Assembly: GCA_047967505.1 (NCBI GenBank)
Contig: CM106539.1
Reading direction: 5' to 3' (one strand)
DNA: 64,000 nt
Origin: Dipteris shenzhenensis
Lineage: Eukaryota > Polypodiophyta > Polypodiopsida > Gleicheniales
Below, piece by piece: positions 45,624-56,400 of this stretch (the first letter of the stretch is position 1; the number at the start of each line of letters is the position of its first letter). A program made the translations under genes and the position numbers. The notes under the pieces are model-generated. The model was not told the origin of the DNA and searched no databases. It saw only the letters and a list, made by a program, of their open reading frames with translations.

Positions 45624-48600
45624 AGGTCTATGTTGAATCATAACCCTAACATTAAAAGAGCTTCCCAATTCTTTTAATGAGGCCATGTTTGTAGAGTTGA
45701 GGTCATCTATCCTCTTTGACTCTTTGATGGCATTCATTTCGCAATCAATGATTGCTCGAATGGTACATGTTATAAATGCATAGAGATGCAAATCCGTATA
45801 TGTTGATAGTGTGGTGTCATTTTGCATCTCAAAAATTTGACCAAGTACCAAAAAGCAATTGTAGCCCACCCTCCATCCACAATTATAGATGTGGCTATTA
45901 TCTTGATGTGATACCTGACATGTTATATACTCTATTTGTTGTGCCAAGTCACATTGCCGCATTACTATGTCGATAGCATCTACTAATTTTCGAGCTGATC
46001 TGCATATCAAAACATATAACAACAGTGAATATGTGCATTGCATATCAATCTACATGTCAAGAAGTGACAACAAGTGTAGTCTATACTTACTCTAACACAT
46101 TGCCATGGACGGATGTCATTGAGTTTGCAAAGAAGCACTTCTTCGCAAGGATGTCCACGACTACCAGACTCCAATGTGAGCTGCATTATCAATAAAGAAT
46201 AATTACTGTGTTTGAGACAATTCTAGCAAATGCAATAGAAAAAACAAGTAGGGTTTGATGCTTACTTCTCATAATATGCTGTAAAAATAACTCGTGCGTC
46301 ATTCATAGGAATGTGCTTCAACCACTTGCAAACATTCTCTATGGTTTCTTCTTTGTTGATAAGCACTTCCGAAATACGAGGATCGAGCATATATGAAACG
46401 CTTTGTATATTTTGCGGAAAATTTGCTATAACATTGCTATATTTAAAAAAAAAGTATTAGCTTCTTGGGTTTAATCAAAATAAGCAAAGTATAAAGCCAA
46501 GGAAAAGGCTGCATCAAACCTGAGGATGGTTGTAATGACTTTGACATTAACCTCATTCTTAGGATTCAAGAGGATTGAAATCTCTTCTTCACCAAATTCA
46601 AAAAAATGAGGTTGTTGTCGAATTAACAACATAGCAGTGAATGAACTTCCAATCTGCTCCAATAGATTCATATTTTTATGACTCATCTTATTGAGGGAGT
46701 AGTCTACATCGTATTCTTCTTCACTTGCTATGTCCTCCACATCCTCCTTCTGCCATAAAAATATAAAAAAGTTATGCGATGTACACATCCCAAATAAAGG
46801 CTTAAACAAGCAGATAAGGTTTCATATATGCTTTCATTAGTGTAAGTCTCTCCTCTGCTTGGAGCAAAAATTTAAAAAGGTTTCATACACGCTTTCATTA
46901 GAGTGAGTCTCTCCTTCTCTTGGATGAAAAATTTAAAAAGTTATGAGATTTACACATCCCAAATAAAAATAATGGTTTAAATAATCATAGAAGTATAAAG
47001 ATAGCATGCTTTCATTAGACAAGTTATGAGATTTATACATCCCAAATAAAATTAATGGTTTAAATAATTATAAAAGTATAAAGATAGCATGCTTTCATTA
47101 AACTCATTCTCTTCTCCTTTTGGAAGAAAATATAAAAAAGTTATGAGATTTATACATCCCAATTAAAGGCTGGAACAAGTATACAAGTATAAAGATAAGG
47201 TTTTATACATGCTGCAATGTAGTCATATTTTCATGTTGTTTCCCAATGGTAGTAATTAGATGCTGAATACTCTCAGCCCAAAATGCTAGCAGATCAGCTT
47301 CTGTATATGATTCCATTTTGACTGGTAATTCCAGATCAAAAATCTCTCTAAGAAACAACATGCAGTTGTAGGCGACTCTCCACCCACAGCTGTGTCCATC
47401 TTTTTGCTCCACTGGCAGACGTCTTTTGAATTCTACTTGATCTTGTTGCTCCGTGGTTGTTCTGACAGCAGATACTAGCCGATATGGAGCACTGTCCAGC
47501 ATGACATATGAAATATATTAATATGTCATGATCATAAGATACAAAATAAGAAAGTATCAAAAATATTAAGAGAATAATTACCTTGGGGAGTTGGCATGAT
47601 AGCCTTCTATTGAATTCACAAACCATAAATGGTTGAGTTCAAGGTCCCAGAAGATCAGACTCCAATGTGAGCTACACGACCAGAATAAAAATGATTATTG
47701 TTTTACACAAACTTGCCAAAGAAATAGTAAAAATAAGGTTAGAGTTGATACTTACGCCTCATGATAAGGCATTAAGATGACTCGCACCCCATCTAAATTC
47801 AAAGGGCTTAACCAGGTACAAACATCTTCTATAGTCTTTTGAGGAGAGCTAAGAATAGAAGAAAGGAGAGCATCGAGCATGTAGACACGATGCTGCACTG
47901 TACTAGGAAGTTGAGAAATAACTACACTGCACCAAGAAATAAACAAACATTAGCTCATAGAATTGATTTGCATTCTGCACTAGGAAACTGATATATAACT
48001 GAACTGTGAATAAATAAACAAATGTTAGCTTATTGAAGTAGCAATAAATAAATAAACATTACCTGAGAATGGCCAAGATAACATTGTCATTAACCTCTTT
48101 TAAAGGATTGGAGAGGATTGAAACCTCCTCTCTACCAAAGCTTAAATACTGAGGTTCTCGTTTCAAAACGATCTTAACTTGAAATGAGCTCTCCATTTTA
48201 TCTAATGCAGCTAAATTTGATTTTTCAATCAAATTTAGAGGTGGTTGCATTGTTGAAGTAGAAGGGAGTGCCTCCGTATTGACTTCATCCATTTCTTCTC
48301 CCTCTATTGCCTGTAAACAAATATGAGAGATTAGATTCATTATCTTTAAATTTAAATCTTATTTAAAAAATTGTATTTAGTTGAGAAATAGAGAGTTCAT
48401 ACCGCTAAGTATTGTCGTAGTGGCCTTTTTTCATAACCCTGCGAGCCATAATTATCAAAGAGGGCATCATCATATTTGTCTTCATCCACCAACCTCTCTG
48501 TGAATGGGTCATGTAAGTCCATCTTTTCATCATCAACAACTGGGACATTATGATCTTCAAGGTAATCATCCATGTCATCGGTGTCCTTGTGGTCTATCTC

Positions 48601-51600
48601 TTTTTCATAGCCTGTGGTTAGATCTGCTTGAAGCTGGAAATAGGCCATGAAATGCTTATTTTCAATAATATTGGTGGAGTTGCCTTTTCTTAGGAGATCC
48701 TCAAATAAATATCCCATCCTGCACAAGGTGACCTCCCAACCTGCCGGCAGCAAATTCTCCATCATGGTAAGCAAGAGACTCCCACTTTTTGCAGGACTTC
48801 CGTAGTTGTTTTTTTGATAATGTATGGACCTGGGAATATCTTGCTCTTCTAGCATCAATCTCAAATTATTTGAATTCCCTCTTATGTTCTTTTGTAAAGA
48901 GTGATCAGGGTTGGGACTCCGCATACATAGAAAGAATGATTCAAGAGTTTGAATCGCTATGCCACATTCTCTCTTGCCTCTCTTTGCTGCATAAACACCA
49001 CTATAGATCTTCAAATCTGATGAATATGCTCGCTCTAGAGTAACCTGCATGGCTTCTTTGTCTTTTTTATCAACAAATATGACAATGTTACAAATCGCCA
49101 CTTTGCTAATGGTGGTATATACTATTCTATCAATGAAGTTATGGATATCATCGCTAGAAACTTCATTGATAAAGAATAGTTGTGGCTTATCCCATGCTGA
49201 CTCATTCTTAAAGAAGTCATCTTCTGAGACTCCCCTGAAGTTGACAAGCTTTCCAGACTCTGCCGTAACCTCTACATTGAATTGAAAGCTTTGGTGCATA
49301 TCTGTTGGCATTCTTATCTCGCTGATTAATCTTTCCACATATGCAACCACCTGTTGTGGGATCTCTTTTCTCATATAAGAGGTTACTATTTCCGACCCAT
49401 CTTCATCCTTTTTAATCCACCTGTTGGCCCATAGCTTTACCTTGGGTGTTGACAAAGAAGCTATATGCTTCACCACATTATAGTCAATGTTGCAATGAGT
49501 AAGTGGAATTTGTTTCTCTGACAGCAAATACTTGATGGCACTATGCACTGCATCACGCCTCACCTGTACATTGATGCATTCTTCCATGCAGTGGTCTTTG
49601 TCTTTTTTTCCAAAAAACCATTCTTTCTTTAAAATTCTTTGTGCTGCCATGGATGCATACTTATCAGGTAAGTACTTTACAGGCCTCCACATCCTTGCCG
49701 TCAACTCCTTCTTATCCATTACCTTTGACTTGCCGGAGATAAACAAAGGAGCTTCATAGGTCAGCTGTCCACGCTCACAAGCAATGCACGTTTCAAGCAT
49801 CTCGTTGAACACTTCAACAGGACGAAATATGATAGAAGTATAGTCGGCATATCTGTCCCTCACCACCTTGAGGCTTGTCATACTTTCTTCCCGCTCTTGG
49901 GTTCCCCTAGGCACAACTGCACTCAAAGAAGTATAAAAGTTTGTGAGTGTGTCGGCGTCTGCTTTTGTGACCTTTCGCTTCAAATCAGGATTTGGGGAAC
50001 CAAATGTTGTCCATATCACCCTTGCCTTCTGTAAGACCTCTGATGTTGAGGATATCTTACGCTTTCCATGGACATAATGATTAAGTCTTTCGGACTCAAT
50101 CAAATACTTAATCTCATGCTTGAATATACAGATCATTGCAGGATAATAATGGAATGAGCTTATCTTTACAAATTGTTCTGGAGTGAGTCTTTTGCCCTCC
50201 TTTGCTTCCCTTGCGATCTGATTACAAGCATAAGCCCAATGTTGACCATCAATGGGCTGGAATCTGCAATGAAGGAGAAATTCCTTCTTGACTTCCTTTA
50301 GCATATTCTCTCCTTGTGCCTCTTCGCCTTGTTCATGTGGAATATTTTTTAGAGTGTTTTTAAAGAATTGACTGAAGATCTCCTCGAAATGTGTAGGCCC
50401 TGTAAATGTTATTTGATCCAGAAAACTATTTTTGGTTGGACAAAACATTATTGGGCGCAAGACCACATTACTTGCCACAGGTTTCTTACCATCTCTCAAA
50501 GCCTCGTATATTTGCATTGCATAGGATATATCAAGGCTTCGGCTATTAGTAAACAGAGCTGCAGCTTCCACATCTTTGGCATTCACAAACCACGTCCTTT
50601 GACCCCAGATATATCCCACATCATCATCTGTAACTCCTTCATTAAGACGCAGATTAAGATTTTTAATTGATGTGAGTTCATCTTGATCATCTTCAGCCTC
50701 GGATTCTGAGTCTTCTTCATCTTTCTCTTTTTTTGACCGTTTTTCATCCACATTATCTTTCTCTACAGTGGGACGATGTCTTTTCTTACTGCTTGGAACC
50801 GTGGCTCTTGCAGTACTAGCCTTTTGCATTTCACGTCGTGGTTTGCTAGCAAGAGCTTCTAGCATAACTGCAGTGGATCGACCTTGATCTTCTTCAATTT
50901 TTGCTAATTCCCGTGCACTCAAGGCTTGTTTTTCATCATCCTTAGTTACATTCACCATTTCTGGCTCTACAAGTTTGCGCTCATGTTCTACAGGTTTGTG
51001 ACAGTGTGCCTGTTCTTCTTGTCCCTGCATTGAAGTCTGAGCTTTTTGATCTCCTTCATGTGATGATTCTTGCATATGGAGAGCATATTCTGCATCCTGA
51101 AAGTATTCAAGCATTATCTTTGCATGCATCCTTTTTGCCACCACACTAGGAAATTGCTCCCAAGTATATGAAAGAGTCTCCAATGCCCTTTGCAACTCTG
51201 GAAACTTTGATGGTTGAGGAGGAGGCATCACAAAGGTCTTTGCGTCTCTCCTTGACACAATAAAATGCATACCGCCAACTTCAGGATCTGAACTCTTTGT
51301 TAAAATATCCACAAATGTGTCTTTTCACTGAATTATTATGCCTACTACAAGGCTTGAAGTCATATCTTTTTTGAAGAAAGTAGCATCCCATGGATCTTCA
51401 ACACCATTGAACTCCCTTTTTGACATAAGTAGAAAGAGTCTCTTTTCCTTTTGATGAAGAAACCAGGCTCTTCTACCCATGTGATATCGAGTCCACCTAC
51501 CAAAGCCATTGGGGCTATATTCCTTTCCTTTGAAATTCAAAGTGACATCAGAAACCCATTCTCTGATCTCAGAGTCATCTAGCATAGCCATCACATTAGC

Positions 51601-51612
51601 TGATTGCTCCAT
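44392..51612 (-). CDS. Large protein with ParB-like motif and three Ulp1-like protease modules (decaying)
   Basis: Exons on the minus strand: 51612-48403, 48310-48063, 47926-47756, 47671-47582, 47491-47209, 46749-46520, 46436-46266, 46180-46091, 45999-45535, 45407-45237, 45155-45065, 44974-44392, all with GT-AG borders. A 5'-UTR acceptor (TTTCTTGTAG) lies just before the ATG. The first exon encodes about 1,070 residues of unrecognised protein; the rest are three repeats of a Ulp1/adenain-type (C48) domain, which in known proteins cuts SUMO or similar tags. Defects: TGA at 51325-51327, TAG at 45621-45623 and a +1 frameshift in the exon 45155-45065. The locus is therefore a recent pseudogene or a gene read only in part. 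It could be a host gene or the core of a DNA transposon; Ulp1 domains occur in several transposon groups. Confidence 0.7.
45624..46749 (-). CDS. Ulp1-like module B
   Basis: Exons 230, 171 and 90 nt, then an exon fused to the start of module C. Landmarks are FGEEEISILLNPKNEVN, SYMLDPRISEVL, NSHWSLVVVDIL, FFANSMTS (Asn at the Asp position) and SHQDNSHIYNCGWRVGYNC (two extra residues between Gln and Cys). The second and third exon lengths equal those of module A. Confidence 0.68.
47209..48310 (-). CDS. Ulp1-like module A (four exons)
   Basis: Exons 248, 171, 90 and 283 nt. Sequence landmarks are FGREEVSILSNPLKEVNDNV, SVVISQLPSTVQHRVYMLD, the His in ASHWSLIFWDLE, FVNSIEG where Ulp1 has the catalytic Asp (here Asn), and Gln and Cys in VEQKDGHSCGWRVAYNC. 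Spacing Q-x5-C fits Ulp1. This is the best preserved of the three modules, with no stop or frameshift. Confidence 0.72.
48397..51312 (-). CDS. 970-codon open frame: basic region and ParB/DGQHR-like motif
   Basis: The frame from 51312 has no ATG at its beginning (GTG); its first ATG is codon 15. Codons 120-215 are charged, with NLS-like SKPRR, SKKRHR and KRSKKEK followed by an acidic run. Codons 245-290 read like the start of a ParB-type domain (NSRSLD at 256-261, then EALRDGKK, VVLRPI), and after an insert comes PIDGQHWAYACN (DGQH at 355-358, near 50250). In ParB/DGQHR proteins a G-x-H-R motif follows such a start. Here Arg is replaced by Trp. The C-terminal half is unassigned. Splice donor GTATGA after codon 970. 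Confidence 0.7.
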   Translation of the reverse strand: MDILTKSSDPEVGGMHFIVSRRDAKTFVMPPPQPSKFPELQRALETLSYTWEQFPSVVAKRMHAKIMLEYFQDAEYALHMQESSHEGDQKAQTSMQGQEEQAHCHKPVEHERKLVEPEMVNVTKDDEKQALSARELAKIEEDQGRSTAVMLEALASKPRREMQKASTARATVPSSKKRHRPTVEKDNVDEKRSKKEKDEEDSESEAEDDQDELTSIKNLNLRLNEGVTDDDVGYIWGQRTWFVNAKDVEAAALFTNSRSLDISYAMQIYEALRDGKKPVASNVVLRPIMFCPTKNSFLDQITFTGPTHFEEIFSQFFKNTLKNIPHEQGEEAQGENMLKEVKKEFLLHCRFQPIDGQHWAYACNQIAREAKEGKRLTPEQFVKISSFHYYPAMICIFKHEIKYLIESERLNHYVHGKRKISSTSEVLQKARVIWTTFGSPNPDLKRKVTKADADTLTNFYTSLSAVVPRGTQEREESMTSLKVVRDRYADYTSIIFRPVEVFNEMLETCIACERGQLTYEAPLFISGKSKVMDKKELTARMWRPVKYLPDKYASMAAQRILKKEWFFGKKDKDHCMEECINVQVRRDAVHSAIKYLLSEKQIPLTHCNIDYNVVKHIASLSTPKVKLWANRWIKKDEDGSEIVTSYMRKEIPQQVVAYVERLISEIRMPTDMHQSFQFNVEVTAESGKLVNFRGVSEDDFFKNESAWDKPQLFFINEVSSDDIHNFIDRIVYTTISKVAICNIVIFVDKKDKEAMQVTLERAYSSDLKIYSGVYAAKRGKRECGIAIQTLESFFLCMRSPNPDHSLQKNIRGNSNNLRLMLEEQDIPRSIHYQKNNYGSPAKSGSLLLTMMENLLPAGWEVTLCRMGYLFEDLLRKGNSTNIIENKHFMAYFQLQADLTTGYEKEIDHKDTDDMDDYLEDHNVPVVDDEKMDLHDPFTERLVDEDKYDDALFDNYGSQGYEKRPLRQYLAV
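51328..51612 (-). CDS. N-terminal 95 codons before an in-frame TGA
   Basis: It begins MEQSANVMAMLDDSEIREWV. It contains FKGKEYSPNGFGRWTRYHMG and ends VVGIIIQ before TGA. The frame continues unchanged after the stop (KDTFVDILTKSSDPE) into the 970-codon frame, so this was once a single exon. No known domain is recognised. Confidence 0.55.
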
Positions 51613-51617
51613 AATCC

Positions 51618-52300
51618 TACAAGAAAAGATAATGAAGAATTTAGATACATACAAGTAAAGTACAATATACAACCCTTGATACAATAAATGTGGAAAATAG
51701 CCCAAAAGGCTTTACAAGGCTTCATATGGCAATAAATGTGGGAAATAGCCTAAAAGGCTTTACAAGGCTTAAATATTTGTACAAATGTAAAAGAATTAGC
51801 CAATAAAGCTTTACAAGTAATATAAAATGTCGTCTAGTGATAAAGCTTCAATCTTCGTGAAGATTCATGTAATCTGTCCATCCATTGATATCTGAGCACT
51901 GATACCCAACTGTTGCAATCTATCCACTAAAAACTGTTCCACTGATATCCACTTATGCAGCCCACATGATATCCACTTATGCATCCCACTGATACTCGTT
52001 AATTAGTGAATGGTCGGGATGGTCGGGTTTATTACAAGGCGCTTCATATGACAATAAATGTAAAAAATAGCATAAAAGGCTTTACAAGGATTTTTATGAC
52101 AATAAATGAGCTTAAATATTTATACAAATGCAATAAAAATAACCAATAATCATCAAGCTCCAATATGTCCCATGACATGTAATCTGTCCACTGATATATG
52201 CAATCTGTCCACTGATATCTGCTCATGCAATCTGTCCACTGATATCTGCTCATGCAATCTGCCCACTGATAAACTTCTTGGTAAATGGTAAAAGGTCTTA
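51618..52300. repeat. Tandem repeats upstream of the Ulp1-like gene
   Basis: A segment with AAAAGGCTTTACAAGG and GGCAATAAATGTGGGAAATAGCC-like words occurs at about 51700-51770 and again at 52028-52110. A 27-bp unit (AATCTGTCCACTGATATCT then GCTCATGC) is tandem at 52181-52271. Looser relatives lie at 51868-51995. Confidence 0.8.
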
Positions 52301-52740
52301 TTTAATAGCATGTTATGAGTGTTAAACCGCATGTGAGCGAAGGGACTGACAACGATTAGGAACTAGTTAGAAAAATTTGAACATGGCTTCGATTGGCAAC
52401 TTGGAGAATTGTCTCTCCTCTAAGGCAATCTAATCTATGCTAAACTATGCTAAACCAACCGTCGAAGCGAAGAAAAGCAATAAATAATTTCTTTTTCTGT
52501 GTTCATTTTAATGTGCTGGGGTTTAAGAGGCTTAAATATGCAAAAGAAGGGGTTGTGATGTAGAGGCTAAACCTGCATGTGATATAAATAAAGAACAAGT
52601 ATCTAAAGAAAAGTTAACATTTTTCAATTTAAAAGATGAATATATATAAAAACATTATCTCACCTTCAAAACAAACCATAAATTCACTCTTTTATAATTT
52701 TTTAAAAGTATAATATAAAGTATGTAAATATATAAAACTC
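52301..52740. other. AT-rich spacer
   Basis: No gene, repeat or signal recognised. Confidence 0.4.
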
Positions 52741-52746
52741 TCTTTA

Positions 52747-52798
<52 letters not shown>

Positions 52799-53339
52799 CT
52801 AAATCTCTTTGCAGCCATAGTCAAGACACCTCATTCTCTCTCTTAATCTCTCTCTCTCTCTCTATAACTCTTAAGTATTTTTCATTCCTCTCTCTCTCTC
52901 CCTCTCTCTCCCTCTCTCTCTTTCTCTCTCCCTCTCTCTCTTTCTCTCTCTCTCCCTGTCTCTCCCTACTCTCTCCCTCCCTCAAGGAGCCACGGTCCCC
53001 AAGAGAAGCCAAGGTCCCCAAGAGACCGGCTTCTCTCTCTTAATCTCTCTCCCTCTCTCTCCTCTCTCTTTCTTTCTCTCCCTACTCTTCTCTCTCATTT
53101 AAAAATATAATATAAAAGATGTAAATATATAAAACTCTCTTTACTTTCTCTCTCTCTCTCTCTCTCCTCCTAAATCTCCTTGTAGCCATAGTCAAGACAC
53201 CTCATTCTCTCTCTTAATCTCTCTCTCTCTCTCTCTTTGACAACTCTTAAGTATTTTTCTCTCTATCCTCATCCCACTTATTCTCTCTCTCCCTCTCCCT
53301 CCCTCTAGCACAGAAGTTTCATTCCTCTCTCTCTCTCTC

Positions 53340-53383
<44 letters not shown>

Positions 53384-53810
53384 TCTCTCCCTAAGTCTCC
53401 CTCTTCTCTTCTCTCTCTCTCTCTCTTTTCCTCTCTCCTCTCGCCAGGTTTCATTCCCATAAACTTTCTCTCTCTCTCCCTCTCTCTCCCTACTCTCTCC
53501 CTCCCTCAAGTAGCCACGGCCCCCAAGAGACCCGCTTCTCTCTCTTAATCTCTCTCCCCCTCTCTCCTCTCTCTTTACCAGCTTCTCTCTCTTAATCTCT
53601 CTCCGCCTCTCTCCTCTCTCTTTCTTTCCCTCCCTACTCTTCTCTCTCTTAATCTCTCTCCGCCTCTCTCCTCTCTCTTTCTTTCCCTCCCTACTCTTCT
53701 CTCTCATTTAAGGAGCCCCTCTTCTCTGTGTGAATCTCTCTCTCTCTCTCCCTCTCTTAAGGAGCCCCTCTTCTCTCTCTTAATTTCTCTCTTTCCCTCC
53801 CTCCCTATTC
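52690..53810. repeat. CT-rich block with a duplicated segment of about 410-bp period
   Basis: AAACTCTCTTTACTTTCTCT...CTCCTAAATCTC, AGCCATAGTCAAGACACCTC and CTCTTAAGTATTTTTC occur at about 52735-52885 and again at 53130-53260. AGCCACGG(T/C)CCCCAAGAGA occurs at 52988 and 53511. The frames here are only Arg/Glu or Ser/Leu runs. Confidence 0.85.
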
Positions 53811-54450
53811 TCCCATTTCTCAAATTTACAAACTCGAATATAAATAAAAAACTAATTAAAATAGAACTCAAAAACTCAAATAAGAAACTAATTTAAAAAG
53901 AATTGTAATGCCTTCTAAAAGACCACCCTCCTCAAAAACTTTAAGAATAAACTAATTGAAAAAGAATTATAAGTAAAGAAAAAGAATTACAATACGAATT
54001 TTAAGAAATAGAACTCAAAAACCTTAACAAGAAACTAATTGAAAAGAATTGTAAGTAAAGAAATAGAATTACAAGACGAATAAAAAAGAATGCAAGTACC
54101 TGAAAAAAGTGAAAAAAGTAAGGCTCGGCTTATCCTTTCTCTTCCGCTCTTGGTTGCTTCAATGAAACGAGGAAAGAGTTAAAACTAGTCCACTCCTACA
54201 CATAAATTTGAATTTTCAAAAAAGAGAGGGAAATTTGAATTCATTATAAATTTGAATTCAAATTTGTGTTCAACATTCTTCTTATACTTTCTTCTTATAC
54301 GTTCCTTTTGAATTCAAATTTATGTTCAACATTCTTCTTGATACTTTCTTCAACATTCTTCTTGATTCTCGTAAGTCCTTTTCATTCTCGTAAGTCCTTT
54401 TCATTCTCGTAAGTCCTTTTCATTCTTCTCGTAAGTCAAATCTTATTTTT
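53811..54450. other. AT-rich spacer with a promoter-like segment (older copy)
   Basis: Contains GCAAGTACCTG (minus strand CAGGTACTTGC, a donor-like site) at about 54092 and a nearby AATGAAACGAGG segment. Both are paralogous to 56448-56570. The word ATTCTCGTAAGTCCTTTTC is repeated at about 54364-54440. Confidence 0.4.
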
Positions 54451-54479
54451 CGTTCTTGCTCGTGATAGTAAGTCAAATC

Positions 54480-56400
54480 CTCCTCTCCCATCTCTCTCTC
54501 TCCTTCTCTCTCTCTCCTCTCTCTCCTCTCTCTCCTCTCCTTCCCTCCATCCATCCCTCGACCCAATCCTCTCCTCCAACCTCCTTCCCTCCCCTCCCTC
54601 CGCCGCCAAAACTCCTCCCTTCCCTCCGCTCCCCCTCCTTCCCCAAAATCCCCCTCCCCTCCTGCTACCCTTCCCCTCTCCCGTCGCCTAACCTCTTCCT
54701 CCCCTACCCCTTTTTCCCCCTACCCCCTTTTAACCTTCCTCCCTTTTCCCCACCCCCCTTGGCGACCCCCCCAACCTTTCCACCCTCTTCCCCACTCTCC
54801 CTTTGGCCCCCCCTCCCTCCTTCCTTGGCGACACCCCCCTCCTCTCACCCAGCTCCCCCTCCGCCCTCCCCCCCCTCTCCTCACTCCCTGGGCTGGCGGC
54901 CGCGGCCGCCAGCCCCCCCCCCTCCTCTCACCCACCCCCCCTCCCTTTCGCAACCCACCCATCCCCCCCCCCTTCACCCTCCCTGGCTGGCGGCCGCGGC
55001 TGCCAGCCCCCCCCCCTCTCCTCTCTCCCTGGGCTGGCGGCCGCGGCCGCCAGCCCCCCCCCCTCCCCCTCCTCTCACCCAGCCCCCCCCCTCTCCTTCC
55101 TCTCTCCCTAGGCTGGCGGCCGCGGCCGCCAGCCCCCCCCCCCCTCCTCTCAGCCACCCCCCACCCCTCCTCTCACCCAGCCCCTCCCCCTCTTCACCCT
55201 CCCTCCCCCTTCCCAACCCATCCATCCCCCCCTTCATGCTCCCCGCCAGCCCCCCCCCCCCTCTCACCCAGCCCCCCCCCTCTCCTTCCTCTCTCCCTAG
55301 GCTGGCGGCCGCGGCCGCCAGCCCCCCCCCTCCTCTCACCCAGCCCCCCCCCCTCTCCTTCCTCTCTCCCTAGGCTGGCGGCCGCGGCCGCCAGCCCCCC
55401 CCCCCTCCTCTCACCCACCCCCCCCCTCACACTCCCGCCCCCCCTTCGCAACCCACCCATCCCCCCCCTTGACCCTCCCTGGCTGGCGGCCGCGGCCGCC
55501 AGCCCCCTCCCCCCCTCTCACCCAGGGGGGGTCTTCACCCCTCCCCCCCCCCCCCCTTCGCGACCCACCCATCCCCCCTTCACCACCCTCCCTGGCTGGC
55601 GGCCGCGGCCGCCAGCCCCCCCCCCCCTCCTCTCACCCAGCCCCCCCCCCTCTCCTCTCACCCAACCCCTTCGCAACCCCCTCTCCTCTCTCCCTGGGCT
55701 GGCGGCCGCGGCCGCCAGCCCCCCCCCCCCCTCTCACCCAGCCCCCCTCTCTTCGCTCTCCCCCCCCCCCTTTCGGAACCCACCCTCCCTGGCTGGCGGC
55801 CGCGGCCGCCAGCCCCCCCCCTTCCTCTCACCCAGTCCCCCCCTCTTCACCCGCCCCCCCCCTTTCGCAACCCCTCCCCCACCCCCCCTTCCCCCCCTCA
55901 GCCGCTCCCCCACCCTCCCGGGCTGGCGGCCGCGGCCGCCAGCCCCCCCTCTTCACCGCGCCCCCCCCCTCCCCCTCTCAGCCGCGCCCCCCCTCCCTCC
56001 TCCCCCCCCTTCAGCCGCTCCCTCACCCTCCCTGGCTGGCGGCCGCGGCCGCCAGCCCCCCCTCTTCACCCTCCCCCCCCTCCCCCCCTCAGCCGCGCCC
56101 CCCTCCCTCCCCCTCTCAGCCGCGCCCCGCACCGCCTCCCTCCCCCTCTCAGCCGCTTCCCCCTCCTCTCAGCCGCGCCCCCCCCTCCTCCTCTCAGCCG
56201 CTCGCCCCTCCTCCTCTCAGCCCCCCTCTGCACCCACCCGCTTCCCTCCCACCCGCCGCGCCAGCCTCCCCTCCCACCCCGTTCCCTCACACCCACCTCC
56301 CTCTTCGTCCCTTCTTCTCCTCCCTTCCTCCTCCCTCCCGTCCCACCCTCTTCCTCCCCTCCCTTCTTCCTCCCTCCCCTCCCCTGAACCTTTCTCTCTC
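54480..56400. repeat. C-rich low-complexity block
   Basis: The + strand is almost only C and T outside the palindromes, with dozens of runs of seven or more C. Open frames of about 300 codons (Pro/Ser, or Gly/Arg on the other strand) are compositional. Confidence 0.9.
54891..56057. repeat. Twelve interspersed copies of a 24-bp GC palindrome
   Basis: The unit is GGCTGGCGGCCG directly followed by its reverse complement. Copies start at 54891, 54985 (one mismatch), 55032, 55111, 55300, 55373, 55481, 55594, 55697, 55791, 55921 and 56034. Spacing is irregular, 47 to 189 bp, filled with C-rich sequence. Confidence 0.92.

Noticed and set aside
51289-51342. A 54-nt intron removing the TGA
   Set aside because: GT and AG are present and the frame is kept, but the length is below usual plant introns. 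Kept only as a possibility in the findings.
52821-53707. Minus-strand Arg/Glu-rich frames (66 and 171 codons)
   Set aside because: Translation of CT repeats only.
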